Below, piece by piece: positions 45,319 to 54,726 of a stretch of DNA of 64,000 nt (positions are counted from its first letter, which is position 1; every line of letters begins with the position of its first letter). The notes beneath the pieces were generated by a model. It saw only the letters and a program-made list of their open reading frames with translations, had not been told where the DNA came from and did not search any database. The translations under genes were made by a program, and so were the position numbers. Source of the stretch: Flavobacteriales bacterium (GTDB taxonomy: Bacteria > Bacteroidota > Bacteroidia > Flavobacteriales_F > PHOS-HE28); assembly GCA_016704485.1 (NCBI GenBank), contig JADJAA010000001.1:1-64000 (forward strand), in the 5' to 3' direction.

Positions 45319-47562
45319 TCAATGTTGGATAACTGCTCGTCCCATTGCGATCGAACGCCCGTCCTCGTCGTTCACACGGATCACATAGATTCCGTCTGCA
45401 AACGCACTTGTTTCGAGCGTACCGTTCACTACATAGCGTTCCTGGTGAACAATTCGGCCCATAGCATCAATGCATTGCACCATTGCATTGGGTCCTGGAT
45501 CTTCACTTGTTCGAATGGTAATGGTGTTGTTCGCAGGGTTCGGATAGAGTTGAATTTCTTGCTGACCGGTCGTCTCATTAATGCCGATCCATGGATCATA
45601 GGTAGCTACCATTACCGGACGCATCATTAATGACCCTGGGATCGTGGACGGCTGAAAAGCTGTTCCGGTCTTGTAGAAAACTTTGTTGCTATTGTCGGTG
45701 TTACGATCAAGTCCCAAGTACATCTTGGTGTTATTCGTCTGTACCCATCCGATGTAGATCGTACCATCAACGTATATCGCGGTATCCAAAGGATACTCCA
45801 CAAAGTAGCCGACCCCATCCTGCCGGTATTCCGGGCTGTCAAATGTGAAATTCTGATGCTGGATCACCTCCGGTGAAATACTCGACCAGACCGTTAGCAG
45901 GAACAGACCATCATAGGGTGGCGTATCTCCTGGAGGGTTAGCCGCAGGGTTGAAGTACATGCGGATTGCCCGTAGCGAATCGCCCCCAAGAAGATCGTAT
46001 TGCAATGCCACCTTCGCTCCAGCGCTAGCTAGACTATACCCCGCTTCTGCCGAACCATCATCATAAGCATAATAGTTACTCAAAACCTGAACGAACGATG
46101 TGGTATCGTTGTAACTATTTATATCCGGTGTTGCCATGGTCCAGAATTTCACTTTCCAGAATGCGGCGTCGGTTGAAAGGCTTGTGTCGTATGTGAACAT
46201 GCTATCGTTCACTCCATGCTGGCTCACGAAACAACTCGATGCATTGTTCATGGTATTGGTTCCGTTAAAAATATTGGTCGCACCTGATCCATCCGTAAGT
46301 GAAGCAGTCATTCCAAACGTTATGAAAGCATCATTCACATCCAGGTTGCACTGTTCAACACCAACTGAAGGAACCATGAGCGCGCTCGGTGCTTGGGCAT
46401 ATTTGGTGAATGGTACAGAAGTGTACGTATTCAACAAAGTATTCTCGGGATACTCGTACGCAACATCCACCAAAGTAACATCATTGTACGTACGCTGTGC
46501 TCCCAAGCGCATATAATCCAAATGCCAGTGATCGAATGAACCACTCAGCGATCCATAGTTCAGGAAGCGCATTCGGAACCCGTTCTTCAAGAACCGGTCC
46601 TGTATGATCGGGATCAGCACTTGTTGAAAATCTGTTATCGCTTCATATTTCTTACGCCATACACGCACCCATACATCTTCATTAGGGGCATAGAATTCGA
46701 CCGCCAGACTATCTCCGGGCTGAACGACACCATCGCCACTTAGTCCTTGGTTCTGATAGAAGAAGCTCAAGTAGATAGAATCGGCCGGGGAATATTGTAA
46801 GTTGATCGGTACCGAGGTCATGTGATCCGCAATACCGTATGCCGTGTATTGTTGGAAATTGTATGGATACCCCGTTCTGGAAAGACCGTCGAAAGTGGCT
46901 ACGCCGATCGTAGGTGGGTCTACCGGATAAGTATCGTTGATGTACACGTCATCATCTGCCCAAAGGATCAAGGGCGTGGAAACTCCGTTCATTATATAGG
47001 TTCCTCCAACAGGTGGAACTGTATAGACCAGTAGGGAATCCTGAACCAATGCCGGCGTCAACTGGAACACCGTATCGTTCGGCGGGCTGGCCAACGTATC
47101 GAAGACCGAATAAGGTGGCCATGCCGTGACCATGGTCTCCGTGGGTGGGTATACTTCCAGATCAAGAACAGTGACGATAAAACTTGGTAACGCAATGCGT
47201 GTGGTCACCGGGGGATCCTGTGCATCTATCGTGTAGTAGAATGTCGTATCCGTTGCGAAGGTCATATCGAATTCCGAAACACCAGCAACCTCCAATGCAT
47301 AGATCGTTTGGTCCAAGGTTACTCCGGGATCCGTAGGCGATGCCCATAGTTTTCGGGTCCGATCTATGGAAAAATCGTCCATCAATGGCAACGATTGTGT
47401 TTCGAATTGATAATTGAAATGCGTGTGATGCATGGATTTGGCGTACCCCTCCGGTTGTTCCAACGGCCTTGCCGATAAGGGAGATACCACTTCGCCCTGT
47501 CCATTAGCGAAAAGCGATAAGGCACTGAGTGCCATTACTACCAGGGTCTTAGTTACTCGCAT
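45319..47562 (-). CDS. Large secreted protein with type A T9SS sorting domain
   Basis: A 747-residue protein from ATG 47562 with a signal peptide (LSALSLFANGQ). Most of the mature region is beta-rich with no motif I can name (segments such as NFQYETQSLPLMDDFS, SFDHWHLDYMRLGAQR, SYFYDDGSAEAGYSL-like YAYDDGSAEAGYSLA). The last 80 residues form a type A sorting domain (IQLYPNPANNTITIR... ADGIYVIRVNDEDGR). The YDDGSAE block is frequent in T9SS cargos. It overlaps the PASTA gene by 14 bases, so the two are translationally coupled. Confidence 0.85.
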   Translation of the reverse strand: MRVTKTLVVMALSALSLFANGQGEVVSPLSARPLEQPEGYAKSMHHTHFNYQFETQSLPLMDDFSIDRTRKLWASPTDPGVTLDQTIYALEVAGVSEFDMTFATDTTFYYTIDAQDPPVTTRIALPSFIVTVLDLEVYPPTETMVTAWPPYSVFDTLASPPNDTVFQLTPALVQDSLLVYTVPPVGGTYIMNGVSTPLILWADDDVYINDTYPVDPPTIGVATFDGLSRTGYPYNFQQYTAYGIADHMTSVPINLQYSPADSIYLSFFYQNQGLSGDGVVQPGDSLAVEFYAPNEDVWVRVWRKKYEAITDFQQVLIPIIQDRFLKNGFRMRFLNYGSLSGSFDHWHLDYMRLGAQRTYNDVTLVDVAYEYPENTLLNTYTSVPFTKYAQAPSALMVPSVGVEQCNLDVNDAFITFGMTASLTDGSGATNIFNGTNTMNNASSCFVSQHGVNDSMFTYDTSLSTDAAFWKVKFWTMATPDINSYNDTTSFVQVLSNYYAYDDGSAEAGYSLASAGAKVALQYDLLGGDSLRAIRMYFNPAANPPGDTPPYDGLFLLTVWSSISPEVIQHQNFTFDSPEYRQDGVGYFVEYPLDTAIYVDGTIYIGWVQTNNTKMYLGLDRNTDNSNKVFYKTGTAFQPSTIPGSLMMRPVMVATYDPWIGINETTGQQEIQLYPNPANNTITIRTSEDPGPNAMVQCIDAMGRIVHQERYVVNGTLETSAFADGIYVIRVNDEDGRSIAMGRAVIQH

Positions 47563-48361
47563 TGGTACTGTCTTTTGAAATGGAACGATCGGCATCCGGA
47601 TGCAACCCTGTAGTATCCGCTGTTAGCCAAATATCGATCGTACTTCCTAGTGAGATCATGTTGTTTGCTCCAGCACCTGGGGATTGTCTCCGCACCCTCG
47701 CGAACGCAGAATCACCGCCCGTATTGCATCCATCGCATGTTGCGATAACTCCCAAATTCAAACTGGACATGTTCAATACGGCCTGAACTTCAGCATTGGT
47801 AAGACCGCGTAGATCCGGCACTGGAACGCGTGAACCATTCTGCCCTTGACCTAACACAAGTGTAATTGCTTCCCCACGACGGATGCGGCTTTCAGGCAGG
47901 ATCGGCTTGCCTTTATAAACTTGAGCGATAACACAATCCACGCACGGATCCGGACGATATTGCAATTCTTCCACTTTCAACCCGATGATGTCCATGACCG
48001 ATATTGCTTGCCGTTTGCTCAGATCAACAAGCTTGGGCATATTGATCATTTTGGCCTGACTTGCATTCAATACCAAGTAGATCTTACGGCCTGGCTTAAC
48101 GTCCAATCCTGCTGCGGGATCCTGGTCCACAACACTTCCTTTAGGCACATCATCCGTATAGATCGAATCGATTACCGATCCAGTTAGGTCCCTCTCCGCC
48201 AACATCTTCTGAGCTTCCTCGAAAAAGAGTCCCTTCATATCCGGAACCCGTCGAGCATCATTGTGCTTCGTGTAGTTCCGAAGCCAAAGCCAGCCACCGA
48301 ACAGGATAATACCTACTGCGAGGAGCGGTAATAGAAATTTGAAAAGTGGATTCCGCAACAT
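47549..48361 (-). CDS. PASTA-domain membrane protein without kinase
   Basis: A 270-residue protein from ATG 48361 with one N-terminal membrane span (FKFLLPLLAVGIILFGGWLWL) and three PASTA repeats: RVPDMKGLFFEEAQKMLAER, MPKLVDLSKRQAISVMDIIG and VPDLRGLTNAEVQAVL. PASTA domains bind peptidoglycan fragments, but the usual Ser/Thr kinase domain is missing, as in many Bacteroidota. The topology places the repeats in the periplasm. Cys pairs (CVDC, CDGC) lie between repeats. It diverges from ddl, another cell-wall gene, over about 160 bases. Confidence 0.88.
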   Translation of the reverse strand: MLRNPLFKFLLPLLAVGIILFGGWLWLRNYTKHNDARRVPDMKGLFFEEAQKMLAERDLTGSVIDSIYTDDVPKGSVVDQDPAAGLDVKPGRKIYLVLNASQAKMINMPKLVDLSKRQAISVMDIIGLKVEELQYRPDPCVDCVIAQVYKGKPILPESRIRRGEAITLVLGQGQNGSRVPVPDLRGLTNAEVQAVLNMSSLNLGVIATCDGCNTGGDSAFARVRRQSPGAGANNMISLGSTIDIWLTADTTGLHPDADRSISKDSTNASN

Positions 48362-48522
48362 GACCAACCTAGCTTATCAACGCAGTATCAGGTCTGCGCA
48401 ATAAGGCGGCTAAGATAGTTGCGTGGCGTTTGCTCTCCATTCACAACCAGACGTTGACACTTCTTCATTGCGTTATGCACTAGGACCTCATCGGACCCAA
48501 CCTTTGCTCCATATCGTTGAAC

Positions 48523-49512
48523 ATGGCCCGCACAACCCTTCCATTCATTGCCATATTGCGTGGCGGATACACTGGCGAGTCAGTGATCAGTCTACAGAGC
48601 GCTGCAACCATGATGGGTGCCTTGGACAGGTCCAGATACGACGCTGCCTTTGTTACCCTTGATCGCACCAAGTGGACCTGTGAAACGTCGGATGGCAACG
48701 TTCTGACCTTTGATCGCGGCACTTTCTCCGCGGATCGAGGAAATGGTCTTGAACGTTTCGATGGGGCATTAATTGCGATTCATGGAACGCCTGGCGAGGA
48801 TGGGAAGCTCCAAGGTTATTTGGACATTATGGCCATTCCGTATCAGACCGGTGGCGTGTTGTGCATGGCACTGACCATGAGCAAATTCAGCACAACGGGT
48901 CTTTTGCGGCAATTCGGGTTTCCGGTTGCTCCATCCTTTCTGATCCATGACCAGTATGACGAGACACAAGAACGAATTCTTAAGGATATTGGCCTCCCCT
49001 GTTTCGTAAAACCCGATAACAGTGGCAGTAGTCTAGGCATTAGCAAGGTGAAGACCGAAGCTGAACTGGCACCTGCATTGGTTCTGGCATTTGCCGAGGA
49101 CAGTGCTGTATTATGCGAAGCAATGGTCACCGGCCGTGAACTGACCTGTGGTGTGGTCCGATTGAAAGGAGAAGTAAGAGCGCTGCCGATCTGCGAGATC
49201 AAGACCAGTCGCGATTTCTTTGATTATGAAGCCAAATATCACGCGGCTGATACGCAAGAGATAGTGCCTGCGGATATTCCTGAAGACGTAACCCGGACCA
49301 TCCAGGATCGATCCTCAGCGATCTATGAGGCCTTGAACTGTAAAGGAATGGTACGGGTCGATCATTTTTGGACGGGCACTGAAGTTGTCACCATCGAAGT
49401 GAACACAACGCCAGGCTTCAGCCCGGCCAGCATTTTCCCGAAAATGATCCGTGCGGCAGGACTTAGCGTCGAAGAGGTGGTCAATGGGATCGTTGCAGAA
49501 CTGATCGGTTGA
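48523..49512 (+). CDS. ddl: D-alanine-D-alanine ligase
   Basis: A 329-residue ATP-grasp enzyme from ATG 48523; the upstream TTG is rejected. Motifs: FIAILRGGYTGESVIS, AIHGTPGEDGKLQGYL, LPCFVKPDNSGSSLGISKV and EVNTTPGFSPASIFPKM. It makes the D-Ala-D-Ala dipeptide for peptidoglycan. It lies divergently from the PASTA gene, a common cell-wall neighbourhood in this phylum together with rluD. Confidence 0.93.
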   Translation: MARTTLPFIAILRGGYTGESVISLQSAATMMGALDRSRYDAAFVTLDRTKWTCETSDGNVLTFDRGTFSADRGNGLERFDGALIAIHGTPGEDGKLQGYLDIMAIPYQTGGVLCMALTMSKFSTTGLLRQFGFPVAPSFLIHDQYDETQERILKDIGLPCFVKPDNSGSSLGISKVKTEAELAPALVLAFAEDSAVLCEAMVTGRELTCGVVRLKGEVRALPICEIKTSRDFFDYEAKYHAADTQEIVPADIPEDVTRTIQDRSSAIYEALNCKGMVRVDHFWTGTEVVTIEVNTTPGFSPASIFPKMIRAAGLSVEEVVNGIVAELIG

Positions 49513-49555
49513 TCCTAATTATCCGTGGGTCCACGATACGTTGAACTGACCCAGC

Positions 49556-50140
49556 TCATCGTCCTTGCTCGTGAAGAAAACGCACCAATTTCCATACGGC
49601 ATTGCCTCTATGGCTGATCGCATTCTTCTGTTTGGACTCCAGCTCCGCGAACGTAAGGTCGCTCATTTCAGGCAAGAAGATCGGATCATAACCAAAGCCT
49701 AAGCTCCCACGTGGAGCCTCCGTGATACGACCTTTTACCTCGCCTATGAATTCATGCTCACCTTCTTTGCTCACTAACGCCATTACAGTTCGGAACCGGG
49801 CAGTGCGATCTGATTTGCCGCGAAGTTCCAGAAGTAGCTTGGTCATGTTCGCCTTCGGATCCTTCGCATCACCTGCATAACGCGCCGAATAAACACCTGG
49901 CGCACCATTCAGCGCGCTTACCTCCAACCCGGTGTCATCGGCAACGCATGTCAGCCCCGTTCGTTCAAATGCAAAACGCGCTTTCTGTAAGGCGTTCTCT
50001 TCCAATGTTCTTCCTGTTTCTGGCAGATCAGTTGGCAACCCCACATCCGTGAGCATCAATAGCTTGAAAGAGGCGGGAAGTAGGTCCTTCAGTTCAACAA
50101 CCTTTCCGGGATTTCCTGTGCAGATCAACAATTCGGTCAT
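49556..50140 (-). CDS. rdgB: RdgB/HAM1 non-canonical purine NTP pyrophosphatase
   Basis: A 194-residue protein with the family motifs LICTGNPGKVVEL, ADDTGLEVSALNGAPGVYSARYAG, LGFGYDPIF and KNAISHRGNA. It hydrolyses ITP and XTP to their monophosphates and keeps them out of DNA. Length matches the family. It converges with ddl, with 43 bases between the stops. Confidence 0.95.
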   Translation of the reverse strand: MTELLICTGNPGKVVELKDLLPASFKLLMLTDVGLPTDLPETGRTLEENALQKARFAFERTGLTCVADDTGLEVSALNGAPGVYSARYAGDAKDPKANMTKLLLELRGKSDRTARFRTVMALVSKEGEHEFIGEVKGRITEAPRGSLGFGYDPIFLPEMSDLTFAELESKQKNAISHRGNAVWKLVRFLHEQGR

Positions 50141-50211
50141 GGCGTGAAGATGAGGTCAAGGACGATCATTGGCAATCAGAACAAGACCGATGGACCTTAT
50201 TGATGTGCCGA

Positions 50212-51045
50212 TCATTTATGGAAACGCAGCAGCCAACCTCCTTTTTCAAGGTAGAGATATTCGGATGAATGCGCATTGAATTCACTTGCCCATTGCTCCG
50301 CCGTACGTCGTTCATCTTCGCGACCACCATCATCAAGGAACACGCCGATCTTCGCACTGAAGTATTCCGCAAGCAACGGAACTGCGGGATAACGGGCCAT
50401 AGGACGTATCGTATCCGGTGGGCCATCTACTAATAACAGATCTATGGTGCCAGGCAATTCTAGTTTTGAAAGATCATACCATTCATAGGTCTCTCCCTTG
50501 CACTCTTGCATGACCAAAGGTGCTAGGACAACCGTTGCATGATCCGACAGACCGTGCGCCGCGATGTTCTGCCGCGTGCGTTCGGCATATTCCGCCTCAT
50601 GCTCAAGCGCGATGACATTTCCATTACCTAACCTCTTCAGTGCATAAGCAATAACTATGGTTGACGTTCCGCTACTCGCCTCAACGACCAGCTGCGGCTG
50701 TTCCTCCAATACATGACCATATACCGCACGCAATAGGTCGGGTGAAGCCGCCCAACCTCGCGTGGAAGGCAACGGAATAAGTGGATCGATGGCCCACGTG
50801 AGCCCTAAAATGGATTCGATCTGCAAATACTGAGCGCGACTTTCTTCTAGCGATCGTACGAACAGACCCAATTGATAATGCCGCGATTCCACTAGTAAGT
50901 AGGCAAGGAATATTCCTATCAGAACAGGCGGGACGATCAAAGCCACGTTCCCGAACCAATGATAGAGCAACGCGCTGAATGCGAGCACTCCGATCGGTAC
51001 AAGAACGATGATCGTCACCTGTTTGGATGTAAGCTTTTTCTCCAT
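50212..51045 (-). CDS. Membrane-anchored class I methyltransferase-like protein
   Basis: A 277-residue protein from ATG 51045. Two N-terminal membrane spans (about 8-50) precede a soluble domain with a modified SAM site, QLVVEASSGTSTIVIAYAL, then VIALEHEAEYAERTRQNI and a strand-Asp block TIDLLLVDGPPD. This layout resembles O-methyltransferase-like proteins found near surface polysaccharide genes. The glycine-rich loop is EASSGTST, so SAM binding is not assured. It precedes the polysaccharide locus but on the opposite strand. Confidence 0.75.
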   Translation of the reverse strand: MEKKLTSKQVTIIVLVPIGVLAFSALLYHWFGNVALIVPPVLIGIFLAYLLVESRHYQLGLFVRSLEESRAQYLQIESILGLTWAIDPLIPLPSTRGWAASPDLLRAVYGHVLEEQPQLVVEASSGTSTIVIAYALKRLGNGNVIALEHEAEYAERTRQNIAAHGLSDHATVVLAPLVMQECKGETYEWYDLSKLELPGTIDLLLVDGPPDTIRPMARYPAVPLLAEYFSAKIGVFLDDGGREDERRTAEQWASEFNAHSSEYLYLEKGGWLLRFHK

Positions 51046-51408
51046 GCGAAGGTTCAACCCGGGCCTAAAGTAGAATTTCCTTTTCGGCACTGATCAGTAC
51101 GAAAGAAAATAGGATAGCTCTTAGGGCACGACTCCGAGGCTATTCCAACTAGGTTCCAATGCCGCCTTCGCTTGGAAATGGCCGGTCAATAGCGCAGTAA
51201 CATCCTATTCTGATCTTTACACACCAGAATTGGATCCTGAAATCTGAGAACCATGATTCGACCCACGTTTCATGGTTGGTAATTCCGGAAAACTTCACAG
51301 GATCAAGGCCACCTTTCAATTTTCTTCGCGTCCTTGTGATCGAACGACATTGTTACCCATTGTTATCGTTCATCATAAAGTTGTATAATGGATCAACCTC
51401 GATCGTAA
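51046..51408. other. Gene-free divergent stretch before the polysaccharide locus
   Basis: I see no gene in these 363 bases. A perfect 8-bp inverted repeat, AACCATGA (51249-51256) and TCATGGTT (51270-51277), may be an operator or a hairpin. Near 51376 TAAAGTTG is close to TAnnTTTG and could be the -7 element of the gene at 51409. This is the likely promoter region of the locus. Confidence 0.4.
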
Positions 51409-52314
51409 ATGTCCTCAGTTAAAAGGATCTTAAATTCCATTTATCGCGCTATTCCACTGAAACAGGCACTTTTCAGCCCATTGAGATCTCTTGGAATTGT
51501 ACCTGAAAGGATATTCAAGCACCTGCATTTCAGTGGTGATTTTACCGTTAGGATCGATCCCGAAGCAAGTTTCAGGATCAGACACTATGGTTATGTGATA
51601 GAGAATGAACTGTTCTGGAAAGGTGTTGAAGGATGGGAACCAATATCGATCAGGATCTGGATGTTGTTGAGCAGGTCTTCCAGCGTGATCTTGGATATTG
51701 GAGCGAATACAGGCGTCTTTGCGTTAATAGCAAGTGCCGTTTCCCCTAATGCCCTGGTCGTTGCAGTCGAACCAGTTGAACGGATCTATCGCAAACTGAA
51801 AACGAATGTCGAATTGAACAAGAACAGGATCAAACCCCTTCTGGCAATTGTTAGCGATCATACTGGTAAAGCAACCATCTACGATCAGCCGTATCAGGAA
51901 CATGTGTATTCCATTTCTGCGGAACAGGATTGGAATACCTATAATTCAAACCTGATACCGGTCGAACTGGACTCGTTCACGGTGACCGATATTCTAAAGC
52001 ACTTCGATCAACGGTCCGTGGATCTGTTGAAGATCGATGTTGAAACGCACGAACCGGCCGTGTTACGCGGTTTCGCCGATCTCATCCGAAAAGACCGACC
52101 GTCCATGCTGATCGAGATACTGAACGAGAAAGTAGCCTCGGAAGTGTCAGAGATCATCAGCGGTATCGATTATGTATACTTCAATATTGACGACGTGACC
52201 TGGCCACCTCGACAAGTGACCTCATTAGCGAAAAGCGAGCATTTGAACTTCTTGATCTGTAAACCCGAAATAGCGCGATCGATCGGGTTAATGGATCCAA
52301 GCCGGACCAGTTGA
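51409..52314 (+). CDS. FkbM-family methyltransferase
   Basis: A 301-residue protein with the FkbM core ILDIGANTGVFALIA, VVAVEPVERIYRKL, and DLLKIDVETHEPAVLRGF. FkbM enzymes methylate sugars or other secondary products, here probably a surface polysaccharide component. The N-terminal 70 residues are a less conserved extension. It opens the plus-strand cluster; its stop is 47 bases before the next start. Confidence 0.88.
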   Translation: MSSVKRILNSIYRAIPLKQALFSPLRSLGIVPERIFKHLHFSGDFTVRIDPEASFRIRHYGYVIENELFWKGVEGWEPISIRIWMLLSRSSSVILDIGANTGVFALIASAVSPNALVVAVEPVERIYRKLKTNVELNKNRIKPLLAIVSDHTGKATIYDQPYQEHVYSISAEQDWNTYNSNLIPVELDSFTVTDILKHFDQRSVDLLKIDVETHEPAVLRGFADLIRKDRPSMLIEILNEKVASEVSEIISGIDYVYFNIDDVTWPPRQVTSLAKSEHLNFLICKPEIARSIGLMDPSRTS

Positions 52315-52361
52315 TCGCTCAGCGCAATACAACGATCTTTACCACCGCCCATAAAGACAGT

Positions 52362-54650
52362 ATGCCTACCCCCACTAATAAGCGAACTATTTTCCTGTAT
52401 TCCCTTGAACCATGGGGCGATATGTGGTATTCTAAGCACCACTATGCAGCTTCCCTTGCAAAGAACAATAAGGTCTTTTTCGTTAGCCTACCTGAACGGT
52501 GGCAATGGAGCGATCTCTTTTCCTTCAAAGTGAAGGTGCGCGAGGTAAAAGAAGGGTTGAGCGTTGTTGAATACAGGAACAACCTTCCTCTGCGATTCTT
52601 ACCAAACTGGCTTGCAGACCAGGTTACGCGCTTGAACGCGTTGAAGATCCGAAAACTCGTCCCAGAAGGCGAGGTCATCCATTGGAGCTTTCATCCCACA
52701 CGTGTGCTGGAGCATAACACGCTTCGAAATGCCAATACCCGCGTGATCTATCATGTTGTGGATCCTTACCAAAGCTTGCGGAATGATAGTTCGTTCGCAA
52801 AACGATCGGATCTGGTGGTTGCGATCAATCCTTGGTATCTGGAATATTATCGGAAATTGAATGCGAACTGTTTTTTGTTCCCACATGGGGTCCGTGCGGA
52901 GGATCGCATCCATCAAAAACCGGAGAACAGCCTATCCGACCAGTGGGGAAAGTATGCGATCCTTGCAACCGGACTAAGTCAATTCGTGAATTATGATCTG
53001 GTGATCAAATGCGCAAAGCGTTATCCTGATCTTCGATTCTTGATACTGGGTCAGTTGTTCCCACTCGAACGGCACCTAGAAGAACTGCGTGATCAACTTT
53101 TCGCCTTGACCAACGTAACATACCTGGGTGTAAAGCATCCTAGTGAGTTGAAGGAACTCGTGCATGGAGCAGCCGTGGGGTTGCTGACCTATGGGATCGA
53201 ACCAACTTCGTCAATTCCTCTAACCGCAGGTAGAACTCCATTGAAGGTGTTGACCTATCTCGCTCAACATTGCCCTGTTGTCTCTACCAATAACAGCTAT
53301 ATCATTCCATTGGAGAACAAGGGGCATTTCAAAGCGGAAACAGAGGAACATTTCGTGGGCCTTATCGGCGATGTATTGGACGGTCGTCTTAATTTGGATA
53401 GCGCAGCGGTGGACAGCTACCTTGACTCGGTGGATTACGATAAACTCATAGATGGGATCCTCACTGAGTTATCCCATGTGATCGAACGAAGGGAGACAGA
53501 AAAGGCCATATCATCCGCACAACGAAGTTCAGATAGCGCGACAGCATCATTGGATACGCGCACGCTAGTGCCCAAGCATAGCCCGATCCTGATCGTTTCA
53601 AATGAAGGCTGGGACGGCCCCAGATACAGCAAGCACCGCTACGCCATTGCACTGAATGCATTCCGTATGGTCTATTTCATCGACCCTTCGGACCATTGGA
53701 GGCCTTCTCACTTGTTCATGCCCAGCATTAAGAAACGCGTAACCCCGGAAGGGATAAGTATCCTCTCGTACAGGAATGCTATTCCACTCTTAGGCGGTGC
53801 GCTAGGACCACTGAACGACAGGATCATATCCCGAAGGATCCGTAGATATTTGAGGCGAGAAGGTGAACAAGATCCCGTTTTTTGGACCTTCGACCCGAGC
53901 AGACTTTCAGCTCCGGATCATATTGGTGCCTATTTGTCCATCTATCATTGTGCGGATGACCACGCATTCAAATGGCGTGGAGAACGAATGCTCGCGAAGG
54001 ATTGTGACCATGTGTTCTGTATTGCACGCGACCTGATGCCGCGTTTCAAAAAATTCAACGCATCGGTCCATCATGTTCCGCACGGTCTTGCCGAAAGCGA
54101 CATGGCAACCGGTACAGCTCATGAACATTCCGAAGTCTCACAAACCGGCTATGGGCTTTATATTGGTAACATCAATGACCGGCACGATTTCGTACTGTGG
54201 GAGAAGCTGATCAAGAAGCATACGGATATAACGTGGATGATCGTGGGACCCGTGAAGGTTTCCAACAAGACCGGTCTGGAGATCATTAGCGGCAAATACC
54301 CGAATGTGGTACTGAAACCTTTAGTATCCTATTCAAAACTTAAGGACCTGATCGCAAATGCTGCTTTCGGATTCCTGTATATGAAACGCGACCACCCGGC
54401 AAACCGTATATCCAGCCAGAAAGCGATCCAATTCCTTGCACAGGGAAAGCCATTCTTCTGTAGCTGGTTCTCTGAATATGCGGACCATAAAGGACTTGTG
54501 AACATGACCGATGATCACGCATCCGCGTTAGCGCAATTCGCGGAATGGAAAGCGAACGGCGAAGCACCTTCCGCGAAGGAGCAAAGACTTGAGTTTGCCC
54601 GGGCACAACGATTCAAGAACATCCTCGACAACCTACCTTTCAGGTTTTGA
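52362..54650 (+). CDS. Tandem fusion of two related glycosyltransferase-like halves
   Basis: A 762-residue protein from ATG 52362; an upstream TTG overlapping the previous stop is less likely. The two halves begin alike: residues about 10-95 (FLYSLEPWGDMWYSKHHYAA... FFVSLPERWQW) and about 410-500 (LIVSNEGWDGPRYSKHRYAI... YFIDPSDHWRP), with matching EYRNNLPL and SYRNAIPLLG. Each continues with a GT-B-like pattern (YHVVDPY/YHCADDH, FLFPHGV/HHVPHGL). Glycosyltransferases of the GT4 or WcaK-like kind are the best guess. Such a head-to-tail duplicate in one chain suggests a two-site or processive enzyme, or a regulatory half. Confidence 0.75.
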   Translation: MPTPTNKRTIFLYSLEPWGDMWYSKHHYAASLAKNNKVFFVSLPERWQWSDLFSFKVKVREVKEGLSVVEYRNNLPLRFLPNWLADQVTRLNALKIRKLVPEGEVIHWSFHPTRVLEHNTLRNANTRVIYHVVDPYQSLRNDSSFAKRSDLVVAINPWYLEYYRKLNANCFLFPHGVRAEDRIHQKPENSLSDQWGKYAILATGLSQFVNYDLVIKCAKRYPDLRFLILGQLFPLERHLEELRDQLFALTNVTYLGVKHPSELKELVHGAAVGLLTYGIEPTSSIPLTAGRTPLKVLTYLAQHCPVVSTNNSYIIPLENKGHFKAETEEHFVGLIGDVLDGRLNLDSAAVDSYLDSVDYDKLIDGILTELSHVIERRETEKAISSAQRSSDSATASLDTRTLVPKHSPILIVSNEGWDGPRYSKHRYAIALNAFRMVYFIDPSDHWRPSHLFMPSIKKRVTPEGISILSYRNAIPLLGGALGPLNDRIISRRIRRYLRREGEQDPVFWTFDPSRLSAPDHIGAYLSIYHCADDHAFKWRGERMLAKDCDHVFCIARDLMPRFKKFNASVHHVPHGLAESDMATGTAHEHSEVSQTGYGLYIGNINDRHDFVLWEKLIKKHTDITWMIVGPVKVSNKTGLEIISGKYPNVVLKPLVSYSKLKDLIANAAFGFLYMKRDHPANRISSQKAIQFLAQGKPFFCSWFSEYADHKGLVNMTDDHASALAQFAEWKANGEAPSAKEQRLEFARAQRFKNILDNLPFRF

Positions 54651-54726
54651 AACCACTTACCACAAATTCCGCGCTCAGAAGATCGGGGACTCCGTTGTAC
54701 GAACCGATGAAGTTCGGACCCACAGG

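Noticed and set aside
51046..51408. tRNA or other stable RNA in the divergent gap
   Set aside because: I looked for cloverleaf arms and a terminal CCA-like pattern and found none; only one 8-bp inverted repeat is clear.
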